Positions 1-9,544 of a stretch of DNA of 64,000 bases are shown here, one piece after another (position 1 is the stretch's first letter; each line of letters begins with the position of its first letter). The notes beneath the pieces were generated by a model. That model ran no database searches and was not told where the DNA came from. It was given only the letters and a program-made list of their open reading frames with translations. The position numbers were made by a program, and so were the translations under genes. Where the stretch lies: positions 124,001-188,000 of the forward strand of contig NZ_CP073765.1 of the NCBI RefSeq assembly GCF_019343105.1, given 5' to 3'. The DNA comes from Methylovirgula sp. HY1. GTDB lineage: Bacteria; Pseudomonadota; Alphaproteobacteria; Rhizobiales; Beijerinckiaceae.

Positions 1-1709
1 CGAAAGACTACGTGGCGCAGGCCCTCAAATCGGGAGAACTGGAGCTTGCCTGTCATGATCCCGATGATCCAGCGAACTGGCCGCGCAACATGTTCGTCTG
101 GCGTTCGAACATTCTCGGCTCCTCCGGCAAGGGCCATGAATATTTTTTGAAACATTTGCTTGGCACCAAGCATGGCGTCATGGGCAAGGATCTCGGCGTC
201 GAAGGCGCCGTGCGCAATCGCGAAGTCGCCTGGCACGAGAAGGCGCCGGAAGGTAAGCTTGATCTCCTAGTGACGCTCGACTTCCGCATGTCGACGACCT
301 GCATCTATTCCGACATCGTTCTGCCGACCGCCACCTGGTACGAGAAGAACGACCTCAACACGTCCGACATGCATCCCTTCATCCATCCGTTGTCGGCGGC
401 GGTCGATCCGGCTTGGGAGTCGCGCTCCGATTGGGACATATATAAGGGCCTCGCCAAGTCCTTCTCCGAGATCGCACCGGAAGTGCTGGGCGTCGAGGAA
501 GACGTGGTCTTGACGCCCATTCAGCATGATAGCCCGGCAGAGATCGCTCAGGCGCTCGACGTAAAAGATTGGCGGCGCGGCGAGACAGAGCCTATCCCCG
601 GCAAGACCATGCCTGCGGTCGCCGTCGTCACGCGCGACTATCCCAATCTCTATGCGCAATTCACGGCGCTCGGCCCGCTGATGAGCGTGATCGGCAATGG
701 CGGCAAAGGTATCGGCTGGAAGACGGAGCACGAGGTCGAAGCGCTGGGCGCGCTCAACGGCGTGCGTGCCGATGGCATAGCCAAAGGGCTCCCGAAGATC
801 GAAACCGACATCGATGCGACGGAAGTGATCCTCATGCTCGCGCCGGAGACCAATGGCGAAGTCGCGGTGAAGGCATGGGAAGCCTTGTCGAAAATCACCG
901 GCCGCGAGCACGCGCATCTCGCTCTGCCGAAAGAGGATGAAAAGATCCGCTTTCGTGACATTCAGGCGCAGCCGCGCAAGATCATCTCGTCGCCGACCTG
1001 GTCCGGCATCGAGAGCGAGAAGGTCTGCTACAATGCCGGCTGGACCAATGTCCATGAGCTGATCCCCTGGCGTACGCTCACCGGCCGCCAACAGCTCTAT
1101 CAGGACCATCTGTGGATGCGGGCTTTCGGCGAAGGTCTCGTCACCTGGAAGCCGCCGGTCGATCTCAAGACGGTTCCAGCGATCAAGGACATGCGTCCCA
1201 ACGGACATAAGGAGATCGTCCTCAATTTCATCACGCCGCATCAGAAATGGGGCATCCACTCCACCTATACCGACAATCTTTTGATGCTGACCCTCAATCG
1301 CGGTGGCCCGGTGGTGTGGATCTCGGAGACCGATGCGAAAGTCGCCGGGCTCGTCGACAATGATTGGGTGGAGGTGTTCAACATCAATGGCGCCTTGACG
1401 GCTCGTGCGGTCGTCTCGCAGCGCATCAAGCCTGGCATGATGCTGATGTATCACGCCCAGGAGAAGATCGTGAACACGCCGGGCTCCGAACTCACCGGCA
1501 ATCGCGGCGGCATCCATAACTCGGTGACGCGAACGGTCTTGAAGCCGACCCATATGATCGGCGGCTATGCCCAGCAATCCTATGGCTTCAACTATTATGG
1601 GACCGTCGGCTCGAACCGCGACGAATTCATCATTGTCCGCAAAATGGCAAAGGTCGATTGGCTCGAAGAAGAGTTGACGGAAGAAACCTCGAAGGAGGCC
1701 GCAGAATGA
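1..1709 (+). CDS. narG: Respiratory nitrate reductase alpha subunit, 3' part
   Basis: Open from the first bases of the window to a TGA at 1707-1709, so only about the last 568 residues of an expected ~1,240 are here. NarG carries the molybdenum bis-MGD centre and reduces nitrate to nitrite on the cytoplasmic face of the membrane, taking electrons from NarH. The part present holds the C-terminal molybdopterin-dinucleotide-binding fold (around GGIHNSVTR and the HSTYTDNLL stretch). The identity follows from homology to the family and from narH, narJ and narI directly downstream in the usual order. The stop overlaps the narH start as ATGA, which implies translational coupling. The active-site Asp and the promoter lie outside the window. 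Confidence 0.95.
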   Translation, partial: KDYVAQALKSGELELACHDPDDPANWPRNMFVWRSNILGSSGKGHEYFLKHLLGTKHGVMGKDLGVEGAVRNREVAWHEKAPEGKLDLLVTLDFRMSTTCIYSDIVLPTATWYEKNDLNTSDMHPFIHPLSAAVDPAWESRSDWDIYKGLAKSFSEIAPEVLGVEEDVVLTPIQHDSPAEIAQALDVKDWRRGETEPIPGKTMPAVAVVTRDYPNLYAQFTALGPLMSVIGNGGKGIGWKTEHEVEALGALNGVRADGIAKGLPKIETDIDATEVILMLAPETNGEVAVKAWEALSKITGREHAHLALPKEDEKIRFRDIQAQPRKIISSPTWSGIESEKVCYNAGWTNVHELIPWRTLTGRQQLYQDHLWMRAFGEGLVTWKPPVDLKTVPAIKDMRPNGHKEIVLNFITPHQKWGIHSTYTDNLLMLTLNRGGPVVWISETDAKVAGLVDNDWVEVFNINGALTARAVVSQRIKPGMMLMYHAQEKIVNTPGSELTGNRGGIHNSVTRTVLKPTHMIGGYAQQSYGFNYYGTVGSNRDEFIIVRKMAKVDWLEEELTEETSKEAAE

Positions 1710-3232
1710 AGATCCGTGCCCAGATAGCCATGGTGCTGAATCTCGACAAATGCATCGGCTGCCACACCTGCTCCGTCACCTGCAAGAATGTCTGGACCAA
1801 TCGCGAAGGAGTCGAATACGCCTGGTTCAACAATGTGGAGACGAAGCCTGGTGTCGGCTATCCGCGGGAATGGGAAAACCAGCGCAAATGGAACGGCGGC
1901 TGGCAGCGCAAGTCGAGTGGCCGCATCGAGCCGAAGATCGGCGCGAAGTGGCGTATCCTCGCAAATATTTTCGCGAATCCGGATCTTCCCGAAATCGACG
2001 ATTATTACGAGCCATTCACCTTCGATTACCAACATTTGCAGACCGCGAAGGAATCCAAGGCGTTTCCGACGGCGCGCCCGCGTTCGGTCATCAGCGGCGA
2101 ACGCATCGAGAAAATCGAGTGGGGCCCCAATTGGGAAGAAATTCTCGGCGGCGAATTCGAGAAGCGCTCAAAGGATGTGAACTTCGAGGGCATCGAGAAG
2201 GCAATCTACGGCCAGTTTGAAAATACCTTCATGATGTATCTGCCGCGACTTTGCGAGCATTGCCTCAATCCCGCCTGCGTCGCCGTCTGTCCTTCGGGCG
2301 CGATTTATAAGCGCGAGGAAGACGGCATTGTCCTCATCGATCAGGACAAGTGCCGCGGTTGGCGCATGTGCGTCTCAGGCTGTCCCTACAAGAAGGTCTA
2401 TTACAACTGGTCGTCTGGAAAATCCGAGAAATGCATCTTCTGCTATCCGCGTATCGAGGCGGGTCAGCCGACCGTATGTTCGGAAACATGCGTCGGCCGC
2501 ATCCGCTATCTCGGCGTCGTCCTCTATGATGCCGACGGCATCGAAGCCGCGGCGCGTGCGCCGAACGACAAGGATCTCTATCAGGCACAGATCGATCTCT
2601 TTCTCGACCCGAAAAATCCGGCGGTGATCGCGCAAGCGCGCGCTGACGGTGTCCCGGAAGCTTGGCTCGACGCCGCGAAACATTCACCGATCTGGAAGAT
2701 GGCGATGGAATGGAAGATCGCCTTTCCGCTGCATCCCGAATACCGCACCTTGCCCATGGTCTGGTATGTGCCGCCGCTGTCGCCGATTCAATCGGCTGCG
2801 GCTGCCGGCAAGATTGGCGTCGACGGCGAGATGCCGGATGTGCGCTCACTTCGCATTCCCCTCAAATATCTCGCTAATCTGCTTACCGCCGGCAATGAGG
2901 AACCTGTGGCCATGGCACTCGAGCGCATGCTCGCCATGCGCGCCTATATGCGGGCCAAGACGGTGGATGGGCGGATCGACGAACGCATCGCGGCCAAAGT
3001 CGGGCTCACCGGCGCCGCCATCGACGAGATGTATCAGGTGATGGCGATCGCCAATTACGAGGATCGGTTCGTCATTCCCACCGCGCATCGCGAATGGAGC
3101 GAAGACACCTACGATCTGCGCGGCTCCTGCGGATTCTCCTTCGGGAATGGCTGCTCGGGAGGATTTTCCGAGGCCAATCTCTTCGCGACCAAGCACACTA
3201 AGAAGGCGACCAACCCGATGGAGATCGTGTGA
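1706..3232 (+). CDS. narH: Respiratory nitrate reductase beta subunit
   Basis: 508 aa, the usual length for NarH. It is the iron-sulfur subunit that passes electrons from NarI haems to NarG. Four ferredoxin-type Cys clusters are visible: CIGCHTCSVTC near the N-terminus, CEHCLNPACVAVCPSG, CRGWRMCVSGCPYKK and CIFCYPRIEAGQPTVC. The Trp within CRGWRMC is the known replacement that makes one cluster [3Fe-4S]. The chosen ATG at 1706 overlaps the narG stop and begins the conserved MKIRAQ start. The gene ends in a TGATG overlap with narJ. Confidence 0.97.
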   Translation: MKIRAQIAMVLNLDKCIGCHTCSVTCKNVWTNREGVEYAWFNNVETKPGVGYPREWENQRKWNGGWQRKSSGRIEPKIGAKWRILANIFANPDLPEIDDYYEPFTFDYQHLQTAKESKAFPTARPRSVISGERIEKIEWGPNWEEILGGEFEKRSKDVNFEGIEKAIYGQFENTFMMYLPRLCEHCLNPACVAVCPSGAIYKREEDGIVLIDQDKCRGWRMCVSGCPYKKVYYNWSSGKSEKCIFCYPRIEAGQPTVCSETCVGRIRYLGVVLYDADGIEAAARAPNDKDLYQAQIDLFLDPKNPAVIAQARADGVPEAWLDAAKHSPIWKMAMEWKIAFPLHPEYRTLPMVWYVPPLSPIQSAAAAGKIGVDGEMPDVRSLRIPLKYLANLLTAGNEEPVAMALERMLAMRAYMRAKTVDGRIDERIAAKVGLTGAAIDEMYQVMAIANYEDRFVIPTAHREWSEDTYDLRGSCGFSFGNGCSGGFSEANLFATKHTKKATNPMEIV

Positions 3233-3936
3233 TGGCGAGCGTGTGTGTCTCTTTGACCTTCAAGGCTCTCTCGGCACTGCTGATCTATCCGACGGAAGAA
3301 CTCGTCGCCGCCGTTCCGGAGATCGCGGCGGCGATCGCATCGGACCGCGTGATCGGTACGCCGGCGCGCCGAGCCCTCGACACGCTGCTCGTCGAGCTTG
3401 GGACGCACGATCTCTATGAGCTGCAGGAGCGCTATGTCGAATTGTTCGACAAGACGCGGAAATTGTCGCTGCATCTCTTCGAACATGTGCATGGCGAAAG
3501 CCGCGATCGCGGCCAGGCCATGGTCGATCTCGCCATGCTCTACGAAAAAGGCGGCTTGCTGCCGACGCATAATGAGCTGCCGGACTATCTGCCGCTTTTT
3601 CTCGAATATCTGGCGATGCGGCCGCTCGACGAGGCGCGAGCCTTACTCGCGGACACGAGCCATATCCTCACCGCTCTCGAGGAACGACTCTGCAAGCGGG
3701 ATGCTCCTTATGCGGCGATCTTCACGACCTTGTTGTCGATCGCCGGCGTGCGCCGCGTCGTTGCGGAGACGGTGGCGCCGGAAAAGGAGGTCGACGATTT
3801 TGCCGCGCTCGATGCCGCCTGGGAGGAGACCGCCGTAGCCTTCGGGCCTGGCGACAGCATGGATGGCTGTTCGGTCGAGCGCCTGCACACGCAACTGCGT
3901 GCGGCGAAGCGGTCAGCGCGCACGGCAAATACTTGA
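3232..3936 (+). CDS. narJ: Nitrate reductase molybdenum cofactor assembly chaperone
   Basis: 234 aa, typical for NarJ of the TorD superfamily. It binds apo-NarGH and is needed for insertion of the molybdenum cofactor and for membrane attachment; it is not part of the mature enzyme. The all-helical protein contains the family stretch around LFEHVHGESRDRGQAM. The ATG overlaps the narH stop by one base. A GTG three bases earlier is an alternative start. Confidence 0.94.
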   Translation: MASVCVSLTFKALSALLIYPTEELVAAVPEIAAAIASDRVIGTPARRALDTLLVELGTHDLYELQERYVELFDKTRKLSLHLFEHVHGESRDRGQAMVDLAMLYEKGGLLPTHNELPDYLPLFLEYLAMRPLDEARALLADTSHILTALEERLCKRDAPYAAIFTTLLSIAGVRRVVAETVAPEKEVDDFAALDAAWEETAVAFGPGDSMDGCSVERLHTQLRAAKRSARTANT

Positions 3937-3948
3937 CGGAGACGAACC

Positions 3949-4731
3949 ATGTCCACAGCCATAAACTCCGCGCTCTTCGGCTGGTATCCTTATTTTTGCC
4001 TGACGGTCTTCTTGCTCGGTAGTTTGCTGCGTTTCGACCGGGAGCAATACACATGGAAGAGCGGTTCTTCGCAACTTCTTCGGCGACGGCAACTGCGCTG
4101 GGGATCGAACCTCTTCCATATCGGCATATTGGTGATCCTCGCCGGCCACACGGTCGGTCTGCTGACGCCGATTGCCGTATTCGATGCTCTCGGCATCAGC
4201 CATAGCTTCAAACAGGGGCTCGCGATCACCGTCGGCGGCATAGCCGGCGTCGCCTGTTTTATCGGCATTACGCTGCTCGCCCATCGCCGGCTCTTCGATG
4301 CGCGTATCCGCGCGACTTCGAGCTTCAGCGATATTGCCATCCTCATGATGCTCTGGGCGCAGCTCAGCCTCGGCCTTTCCACGATCCTCGTCTCACTGCA
4401 TCACATGGATGGCCATGAGATGGTGAAATTCATGAACTGGACACAGGGTATTTTGACTTTGCAGCCGGCCGCGGCAGCCTATGTTGCCGATGTCAGTCCG
4501 GTCTTCAAAGCTCATTTGTTTTTAGGCATGACGATCTTCCTGGTCTTTCCCTTCACCCGGCTGGTCCATATTTGGAGCGCGCCGATCTGGTACCTCGGAC
4601 GTCCGGGCTATCAAGTGGTGCGCACCCGCTTCGCCGCACGCTCAACGGCGCAAACGACTTCTTCGCTTCCTGCATCGACGGTCGCTGCGCAGCCCATCGC
4701 CGCGCGCCCAACCCGCCAAGCCGCGGAGTAA
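3949..4731 (+). CDS. narI: Respiratory nitrate reductase gamma subunit, cytochrome b
   Basis: 260 aa integral membrane protein with five hydrophobic segments. NarI oxidises quinol at the periplasmic side and carries two b haems. His residues within helices (for example HIGILVILAGH and the C-terminal FTRLVHIWSAP) fit the haem ligands of the family. The C-terminus after about residue 225 is a low-complexity Thr/Ala/Ser tail. It lies 12 bases after narJ and 4 bases before ppiC, so it is in the same operon. Confidence 0.95.
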   Translation: MSTAINSALFGWYPYFCLTVFLLGSLLRFDREQYTWKSGSSQLLRRRQLRWGSNLFHIGILVILAGHTVGLLTPIAVFDALGISHSFKQGLAITVGGIAGVACFIGITLLAHRRLFDARIRATSSFSDIAILMMLWAQLSLGLSTILVSLHHMDGHEMVKFMNWTQGILTLQPAAAAYVADVSPVFKAHLFLGMTIFLVFPFTRLVHIWSAPIWYLGRPGYQVVRTRFAARSTAQTTSSLPASTVAAQPIAARPTRQAAE

Positions 4732-4735
4732 AATC

Positions 4736-5626
4736 ATGACCCTGGTCGATAATACATTCGCCGATCCGTCGCTCGTGGCCCAGGCGACGCAGGAACGCGC
4801 TTCGCCGGAAGCGCGTGCGCCTGAGCGCGGCGCTATGCCTCCAGTCAGCGTGAATGGCGTGACGATCTCTCGCCGTGCGATCGCGGCCGAAGTACAAAAC
4901 TTCCCCGCCCGAAGTCCGGCGGCAAGCTGGCACGCCGCGACCCGCGGTCTCGTCATTCGTGAATTGTTGCTCCAGGAAGCGCGGCGGCTCGCGATCCCGA
5001 TTGCCCAGAGACGAGACGAAGATGGCCGCAAGGAGACCGTGGAGGATGCGCTCTTGCGGGCTCTCATCCAACATGAAATACCGATCCCGGAAGCCGACGA
5101 GGCGACGTTGCGGCGCTTCTACGACAACAATCCCCGGCGCTTCGAGACTCCGCCACTCTACGAAGTGGGACATATCCTGGTCGCCGCGCGTCGCGATGAT
5201 GCGGTAGCCTTCGCTGCTGCGCGGGAGAAAGCCATGTCGCTTGCAGCGGATGTCGCGCGCGCATCCGAAAGATTCGCGGCGCTCGCCCGTGCCTTTTCCG
5301 ATTGTCCGTCAGCTGCGCTCGGCGGCAGCCTCGGCCAGATCGGTCCTGGCGATACGACGCCGGAGTTCGAGGATGCTCTTATGGAACTCGCACCGGGCGA
5401 AATTTCAGCGCCCGTGGAGACACGCTACGGGGTTCATCTGATTCACCTCGAACGGAAGATCGAGGGTCGGCAATTGCCCTTCGAGGCCGTCAAGGAGCGC
5501 ATCGCCGCCTATCTCGACGCGCATGTCCGTCGGCAGGCGACGGCACAATATATTTCGCTGCTCATCGGACAGGCGGATATTTGCGGGATCGCTCTCGATG
5601 GCGCGGATTCGCCGCTGACTCAATGA
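4736..5626 (+). CDS. Parvulin-type peptidyl-prolyl isomerase of the nar operon
   Basis: 296 aa. Residues about 140-250 form a PpiC/rotamase domain: VGHILVAA starts it, then GGSLGQIGPGDTTPEFEDAL and GVHLIHLERK. The N-terminal ~120 residues are helical and SurA/PrsA-like. No signal peptide is evident, so it may act in the cytoplasm. Parvulin genes follow narI in several proteobacterial nar operons (often called narM), which supports a role in folding or assembly of the complex. The 4-base gap to narI argues for co-transcription. Confidence 0.85.
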   Translation: MTLVDNTFADPSLVAQATQERASPEARAPERGAMPPVSVNGVTISRRAIAAEVQNFPARSPAASWHAATRGLVIRELLLQEARRLAIPIAQRRDEDGRKETVEDALLRALIQHEIPIPEADEATLRRFYDNNPRRFETPPLYEVGHILVAARRDDAVAFAAAREKAMSLAADVARASERFAALARAFSDCPSAALGGSLGQIGPGDTTPEFEDALMELAPGEISAPVETRYGVHLIHLERKIEGRQLPFEAVKERIAAYLDAHVRRQATAQYISLLIGQADICGIALDGADSPLTQ

Positions 5627-5636
5627 GGACGACGCG

Positions 5637-5918
5637 ATGCTCGGAAGACTGATCGAATCCCTCGACGACCCCCAGGTGGCCCTGAGCCTCATTGCAGCGC
5701 TCGACGATTCGGCGCTTTCGGAGCGTCTCGCGGTCGCTGCGGGGGCCGCGAGACGGCCGCAGTCGGATATCGTCGCGGCGGCTGTGCGCCGCTTCATTGA
5801 TTCCGCGTCCGACGACCATTGGCTGCAACTCATTGGCATCATGAACCGCGCCGAAGATCCTGGCCTCGCGGCGATGCGCGCCATTCTCGCCAAGACGCTG
5901 CCTGAACTCGTCCCTTGA
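5637..5918 (+). CDS. Small helical protein of the nar operon, function unknown
   Basis: 93 aa, acidic and predicted helical, no Cys, no membrane segment. I do not recognise the family. A GAGGA sequence lies about 7 bases before the ATG, and the gene starts 10 bases after ppiC. Position in the operon is the only clue to function. Confidence 0.65.
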   Translation: MLGRLIESLDDPQVALSLIAALDDSALSERLAVAAGAARRPQSDIVAAAVRRFIDSASDDHWLQLIGIMNRAEDPGLAAMRAILAKTLPELVP

Positions 5919-5960
5919 GCTTCAGCCGCCATCTTCAATCTATCCCAGAAGGAACTTACG

Positions 5961-6434
5961 ATGGATGATGTGATGATTGCCCGCGCGTTGCATGTTCTTG
6001 GCGTCATTCACTGGATCGGTGGTGTGGCCTTCGTCACGCTCATCGTGCTGCCGCTCGCCGCGTCGCGCGCCACTGCGCAAGAAGCTCTCGCGCTGTTCGA
6101 ATCGGTCGAGCGACGGTTTTCGGCGCAGGTCCGCATCTCCATTCCGCTGGTCGGCGCAACCGGGCTCTGGATGGCATACAGACTGGATCTGTGGGCCCGC
6201 TTTGTCGATCCGCATTTCTGGTGGATGGGAGCCATGCTCGGCCTATGGCTCGTGTTCGTGCTCATCGTTTTCGTACTGGAGCCAGTGTTGCACGCGCGCT
6301 TCGAGCAGACAGCGCGGCGCGATCCAGCTTCTGCCCTTCATAAGATGATCGTCATGCATACAATCCTGCTCGCGCTCGCGACGGTGACGGCGTTTGGCGC
6401 CGTCGCCGGGGCGCATGGGCTCGCCTTTTTCTAA
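5961..6434 (+). CDS. Four-helix membrane protein, CopD/urate-oxidase-N-like
   Basis: 157 aa with four hydrophobic helices. Helix 1 contains RALHVLGVIHWIGG, a His-rich pattern seen in the membrane domain of PuuD and in CopD-like proteins, where His may ligate haem. The C-terminus ends AGAHGLAFF. The protein at 21859-22365 has the same layout and nearly the same ending (AGAHGTFLFA), so the two look paralogous. AAGGA precedes the ATG by about 8 bases. A redox or quinone role with the nitrate reductase is inference. Confidence 0.7.
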   Translation: MDDVMIARALHVLGVIHWIGGVAFVTLIVLPLAASRATAQEALALFESVERRFSAQVRISIPLVGATGLWMAYRLDLWARFVDPHFWWMGAMLGLWLVFVLIVFVLEPVLHARFEQTARRDPASALHKMIVMHTILLALATVTAFGAVAGAHGLAFF

Positions 6435-6565
6435 TGTCTGATACGAAACTTCGCCGCTGGAGCTGAATCGCTTTGAAGCCACAGGCAATCATGGTTCGCT
6501 GTGATGGCCAGCCAAGACATCCCGCCGCACACGTTTGAGCTTGTTGCATAGAAGGATATTCCGCA

Positions 6566-7072
6566 ATGATAAGCCAACCAGATGACGACGATCCCGTCGC
6601 AGACGTTACCTCGCCCGCTTGCTCTATGCATGATGCTGACGATGCCTATATGGGCTATGTCGGCAAGGATGAGCTAATCGCCTTTCTGAATGAGCTGCTT
6701 GAAGCGGAGTCCGCCGGTGCGCGGGTTACACTCATGAGCGCGCGCGATGCCGGCGCCGGGCCAATCGCGGAGCTGATGTTGACCATTCACCGGGATGAAA
6801 CGCATTGGTGCGCCATGCTCATCCGCCAAATAAAAATGCGTGGCGAGACGCCTTCGACGAAAATCGGCGCCTTCTATGAAAAAGTGATGGCAATCGCCGA
6901 TCTCGGCGAGCGCATTTCTTTCCTCAATCGCGGCCAAGGTTGGGTGGTTCGAAAATTACGTGACATGCTACCGCGCGTGCGTGACGAAGCGTTGCGTAGC
7001 GATCTCACGGAGATGTTGCGATCGCACGAAACGAATATTGCTCTCGCCAATGGCGTCGGTGAAGCGGGCTGA
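6566..7072 (+). CDS. DUF6306-like ferritin-fold protein
   Basis: 168 aa. The body from about residue 25 resembles the DUF6306 family of small helical ferritin-like proteins: YMGYVGKDELIAFLNELLEAE, then a helix with TIHRDETHWC and a final helix with RSHETNIALAN. Glu and His residues are spaced as in metal-binding four-helix bundles, but metal binding is not shown. AAGGA lies 11 bases before the ATG. It sits 130 bases after the nar-associated membrane gene and may be separately transcribed. Confidence 0.7.
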   Translation: MISQPDDDDPVADVTSPACSMHDADDAYMGYVGKDELIAFLNELLEAESAGARVTLMSARDAGAGPIAELMLTIHRDETHWCAMLIRQIKMRGETPSTKIGAFYEKVMAIADLGERISFLNRGQGWVVRKLRDMLPRVRDEALRSDLTEMLRSHETNIALANGVGEAG

Positions 7073-7228
7073 GTTCCAGCTCGCGCAAGGCCAAGTCGAC
7101 GATCTCAGTCCGGGGGGGTCTGAAATATGGCTCCAGATGCGATCTGGTCTGGATCGCCGGGAACATCGAAGCCAGTGTTTTCGTTGACGCTCCAAAGCGG
7201 AGGAAATTTTACAAAGGAGCCAGGTCCA

Positions 7229-7516
7229 ATGACGGAGCCCAAAAGCAAATGGTCCGGCGAGGTCACCAAACACAGCAACGCGCTTGATCTGAAGCCGGAC
7301 ATTTTCAAGGCCGATGACCCAAAGACGATCGCGCGGTCGCTGAAACATTCCGCCGAGATCAGCAAGCGGCGAAAGGCCGATCCCTATCGCTCGGCGATGT
7401 CGATGCTGACCTTCTACATCAATCGAGCCGGAAAGAATCTCTCAAAGCTGCGGCGGCGCAAGCTCGAGGCGGCAAAGAACGAGTTGAGAACCGCGTTCGG
7501 GCGCGATCAAAAGTGA
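7229..7516 (+). CDS. DUF3175-like small basic protein
   Basis: 95 aa, strongly basic. It matches the DUF3175 pattern (KWSGEV near the start, DDPKTIARSLKHSAE, YRSAMSMLTFYINRAGKNL). The function of the family is unknown. The ATG at 7229 was chosen because AAGGAG lies 10 bases upstream; an upstream in-frame extension to 7127 has no ribosome binding site. Confidence 0.75.
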   Translation: MTEPKSKWSGEVTKHSNALDLKPDIFKADDPKTIARSLKHSAEISKRRKADPYRSAMSMLTFYINRAGKNLSKLRRRKLEAAKNELRTAFGRDQK

Positions 7517-7648
7517 ACGCTCCGAGATCAAACGCATTCCGGCCTAATGCGATCTTATTACTTTCAATCCGCGATTCGTCTTGAAGCGCTGAATCGCATA
7601 GCCGCGGCCATAGACCATTCTGATCAGGACATCCACGCGCGCACGCGT

Positions 7649-9487
7649 TTAGATGGCGGCGCATCGCTCGCTGACGATGGTAATCACCTTCACCTGCATT
7701 GCTTTGGCCGCCTCGGACTGGCTCACAAATTCGGGCAGGCGCAGTGTGAGCGCACGCGCGGCGAGGCGGGCAGCGAGATCGGCAACCGCCGCCTCAGCGC
7801 TGTGGGCCGTTAGACCGATCGTCCGCGCCAGCGCGAGGAAGTCCTGCGCGTTCAGGCGGTCATCCTTGCCGTTGAGCTTTAGAGCCATGCGGTCGCTGGC
7901 AAGGCCCGGGAAAACGCGCGTGGTGACGGCATCATAGAGCGGTGCGAGCCGCACCGCCGTGAATGCCTTGGCGCCGGCCTCGGCAGTCTTCAACAACGCG
8001 AGATTCTTCAGGTGCAGATCGCCGTCAGCGATCAGCCAAGCGAAGACCGCGCGACGGAAAAGGGTGTCGAGGTCAGCAGCTGGATCGGTCGATAGCGGTC
8101 GCAGAGCCCTGGCCACGCGTTCGATCGTGGCGTCGTATTTTGCCGAGGCCGGAAGATCCAAAATGGAGCAAAAATCCTCCAGAGCCAGGCGGCGTTGATC
8201 CTGAGAACCACGCCGGATGTCGAAACGTTCGACCACTAACGCCGGCGACATGCCTTCCGGCATCTCGATCAACGCCGCTGCCGGCACCTCAAAGCCAGCG
8301 GCACGGCCGAACTCAAGGCAAAGCCATTCGACGACAGGCAGCGTCTCAAACCCAGCCGTGCCGGCCGGCTTGAGAATGTGCGTGAACGGCTGGTCGATAG
8401 CCGGGACAAGATCGCCACCAGCGACCAGGCTCATTGGCGCCTTGATCTGGACGCCTGACAGGCGAGGCGTTTCGGCACGCGCATAGATCCGCGCGAGCTT
8501 TTGTTCGAAGCTCTCCTCGATCTCCCCGCGCGCTGGGCCTCCATAGTGTCCAGTGAACCGACCCGCATAGGTGAAGGCTGCAAGCGTCGTCGTGAGGACG
8601 TCGGCCGGTAAGGCGGCGAGCTCAGCGCGGTTTTGGACGATGACGATGTTTGACATGTAGCGTCGGCCACGACGAAGCGCCTCGCGCTCGTCGCGCTCGT
8701 GCAAAACCTGCGCGAGCCAGCCTTCTGGCAGGAGCGACTCGATGAAGGCCGGCAGCTTTCCTGGCGTTGTCTCCCGCACCAGCGCCGGCCCGGTGCGCCT
8801 CTGAGGTTTCCATCGCCATTCGAAGCCATCATGCGTCAGCCGGCCGAGCGGCTCGCCGTGCCATGCGACCAGGAGAGCGAGCGCCGCCTTGTTGACAGGA
8901 GCCTTGGTCGTTCCCGGTTGGGCTAGGAGGAAGCGCTCAGCGCCCTCGCCTTCGCGATACCAGGCGTTCTCTCGCGCCAGCGCCCAGACCGCGTCGGCCG
9001 CGGCCTGCGGCGAACCGTATTCTTCGACCAAACGCGACGCCATCTGGGTACGTACATCCGGGGTGACCGCGCTGGCATGTTCGCTTCTAAGCCGAAATGC
9101 CTCCAGGAATCGCTGACGAGGCGACGACACTTTGATGTGCAACTCCCCCAGATCGTCGCCGACCACCGCGACGGCGGTCGAGGGCTGCGGCGGGGCCTCG
9201 TTCTGGACGATCTCAAGGGTGCGCAGGCGGGTGCGTTGATTGCGCCGGCCGCTAATGAAAAGCCGCCCGTCAGGTGTCGGGGCGAGAAGAACCGCGCTCG
9301 CTGATGACAGATAGGCGTTTGGGTAGAGATAATGGGCAATGCGGACGGCATGCCCGAGGATCGCGATCTCCGCGTTCCCGTCGCGATCGACATATACGCC
9401 ACGGACAAGCTGGGTCAACTCGCCCGATTGAGCTCGAAGGTGCGCCTGCTTGGCATCGATTGTTTCGCCGACAAGATGTATCGCCAT
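7649..9487 (-). CDS. HipA-family kinase toxin with N-terminal AbiEi-like winged helix
   Basis: 612 aa. The C-terminal part (about residues 200-590) is a HipA Ser/Thr kinase: SGVQIKAPMSLVAGG (ATP-binding loop), THILKPAG, LVVERFD, the catalytic DGDLHLKN and the metal-binding LAPLYDAV. HipA kinases usually act as toxins that phosphorylate aminoacyl-tRNA synthetases. The N-terminal ~190 residues instead resemble AbiEi-type antitoxin/regulator domains, with LTQLVRGVYV in a winged-helix position. No hipB gene is adjacent. The start at 9487 is preferred because longer forms would place an operator palindrome inside the coding region. The gene may be a self-regulated one-protein toxin-antitoxin unit. 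Divergent from the ABC-F gene. Confidence 0.82.
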   Translation of the reverse strand: MAIHLVGETIDAKQAHLRAQSGELTQLVRGVYVDRDGNAEIAILGHAVRIAHYLYPNAYLSSASAVLLAPTPDGRLFISGRRNQRTRLRTLEIVQNEAPPQPSTAVAVVGDDLGELHIKVSSPRQRFLEAFRLRSEHASAVTPDVRTQMASRLVEEYGSPQAAADAVWALARENAWYREGEGAERFLLAQPGTTKAPVNKAALALLVAWHGEPLGRLTHDGFEWRWKPQRRTGPALVRETTPGKLPAFIESLLPEGWLAQVLHERDEREALRRGRRYMSNIVIVQNRAELAALPADVLTTTLAAFTYAGRFTGHYGGPARGEIEESFEQKLARIYARAETPRLSGVQIKAPMSLVAGGDLVPAIDQPFTHILKPAGTAGFETLPVVEWLCLEFGRAAGFEVPAAALIEMPEGMSPALVVERFDIRRGSQDQRRLALEDFCSILDLPASAKYDATIERVARALRPLSTDPAADLDTLFRRAVFAWLIADGDLHLKNLALLKTAEAGAKAFTAVRLAPLYDAVTTRVFPGLASDRMALKLNGKDDRLNAQDFLALARTIGLTAHSAEAAVADLAARLAARALTLRLPEFVSQSEAAKAMQVKVITIVSERCAAI

Positions 9488-9490
9488 CGG

Positions 9491-9519
9491 ATTATCTCGC
9501 ATCTCAGATGCGTGATAAT
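9491..9519. promoter_or_regulatory. Operator palindrome O1 of the hipA-like gene
   Basis: 29-bp inverted repeat, 14-base arms around one central base, with 13 of 14 positions paired. The core reads CGCATCTCAGATGCG. It overlaps the -10 box and transcript start of the minus-strand promoter and ends 4 bases before the ATG at 9487, an ideal place for repression. Confidence 0.75.
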
Positions 9520-9542
9520 TCAACACATTCTCAAAAAGTCAA
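9515..9542 (-). promoter_or_regulatory. Predicted sigma-70 promoter of the hipA-like gene
   Basis: On the minus strand, TTGACT (9542-9537) is followed after 16 bases by AATTAT (9520-9515), giving a start near 9508 and a leader of about 20 bases. O1 covers the -10 region and O2 lies just upstream of the -35. Confidence 0.6.
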
Positions 9543-9544
9543 GA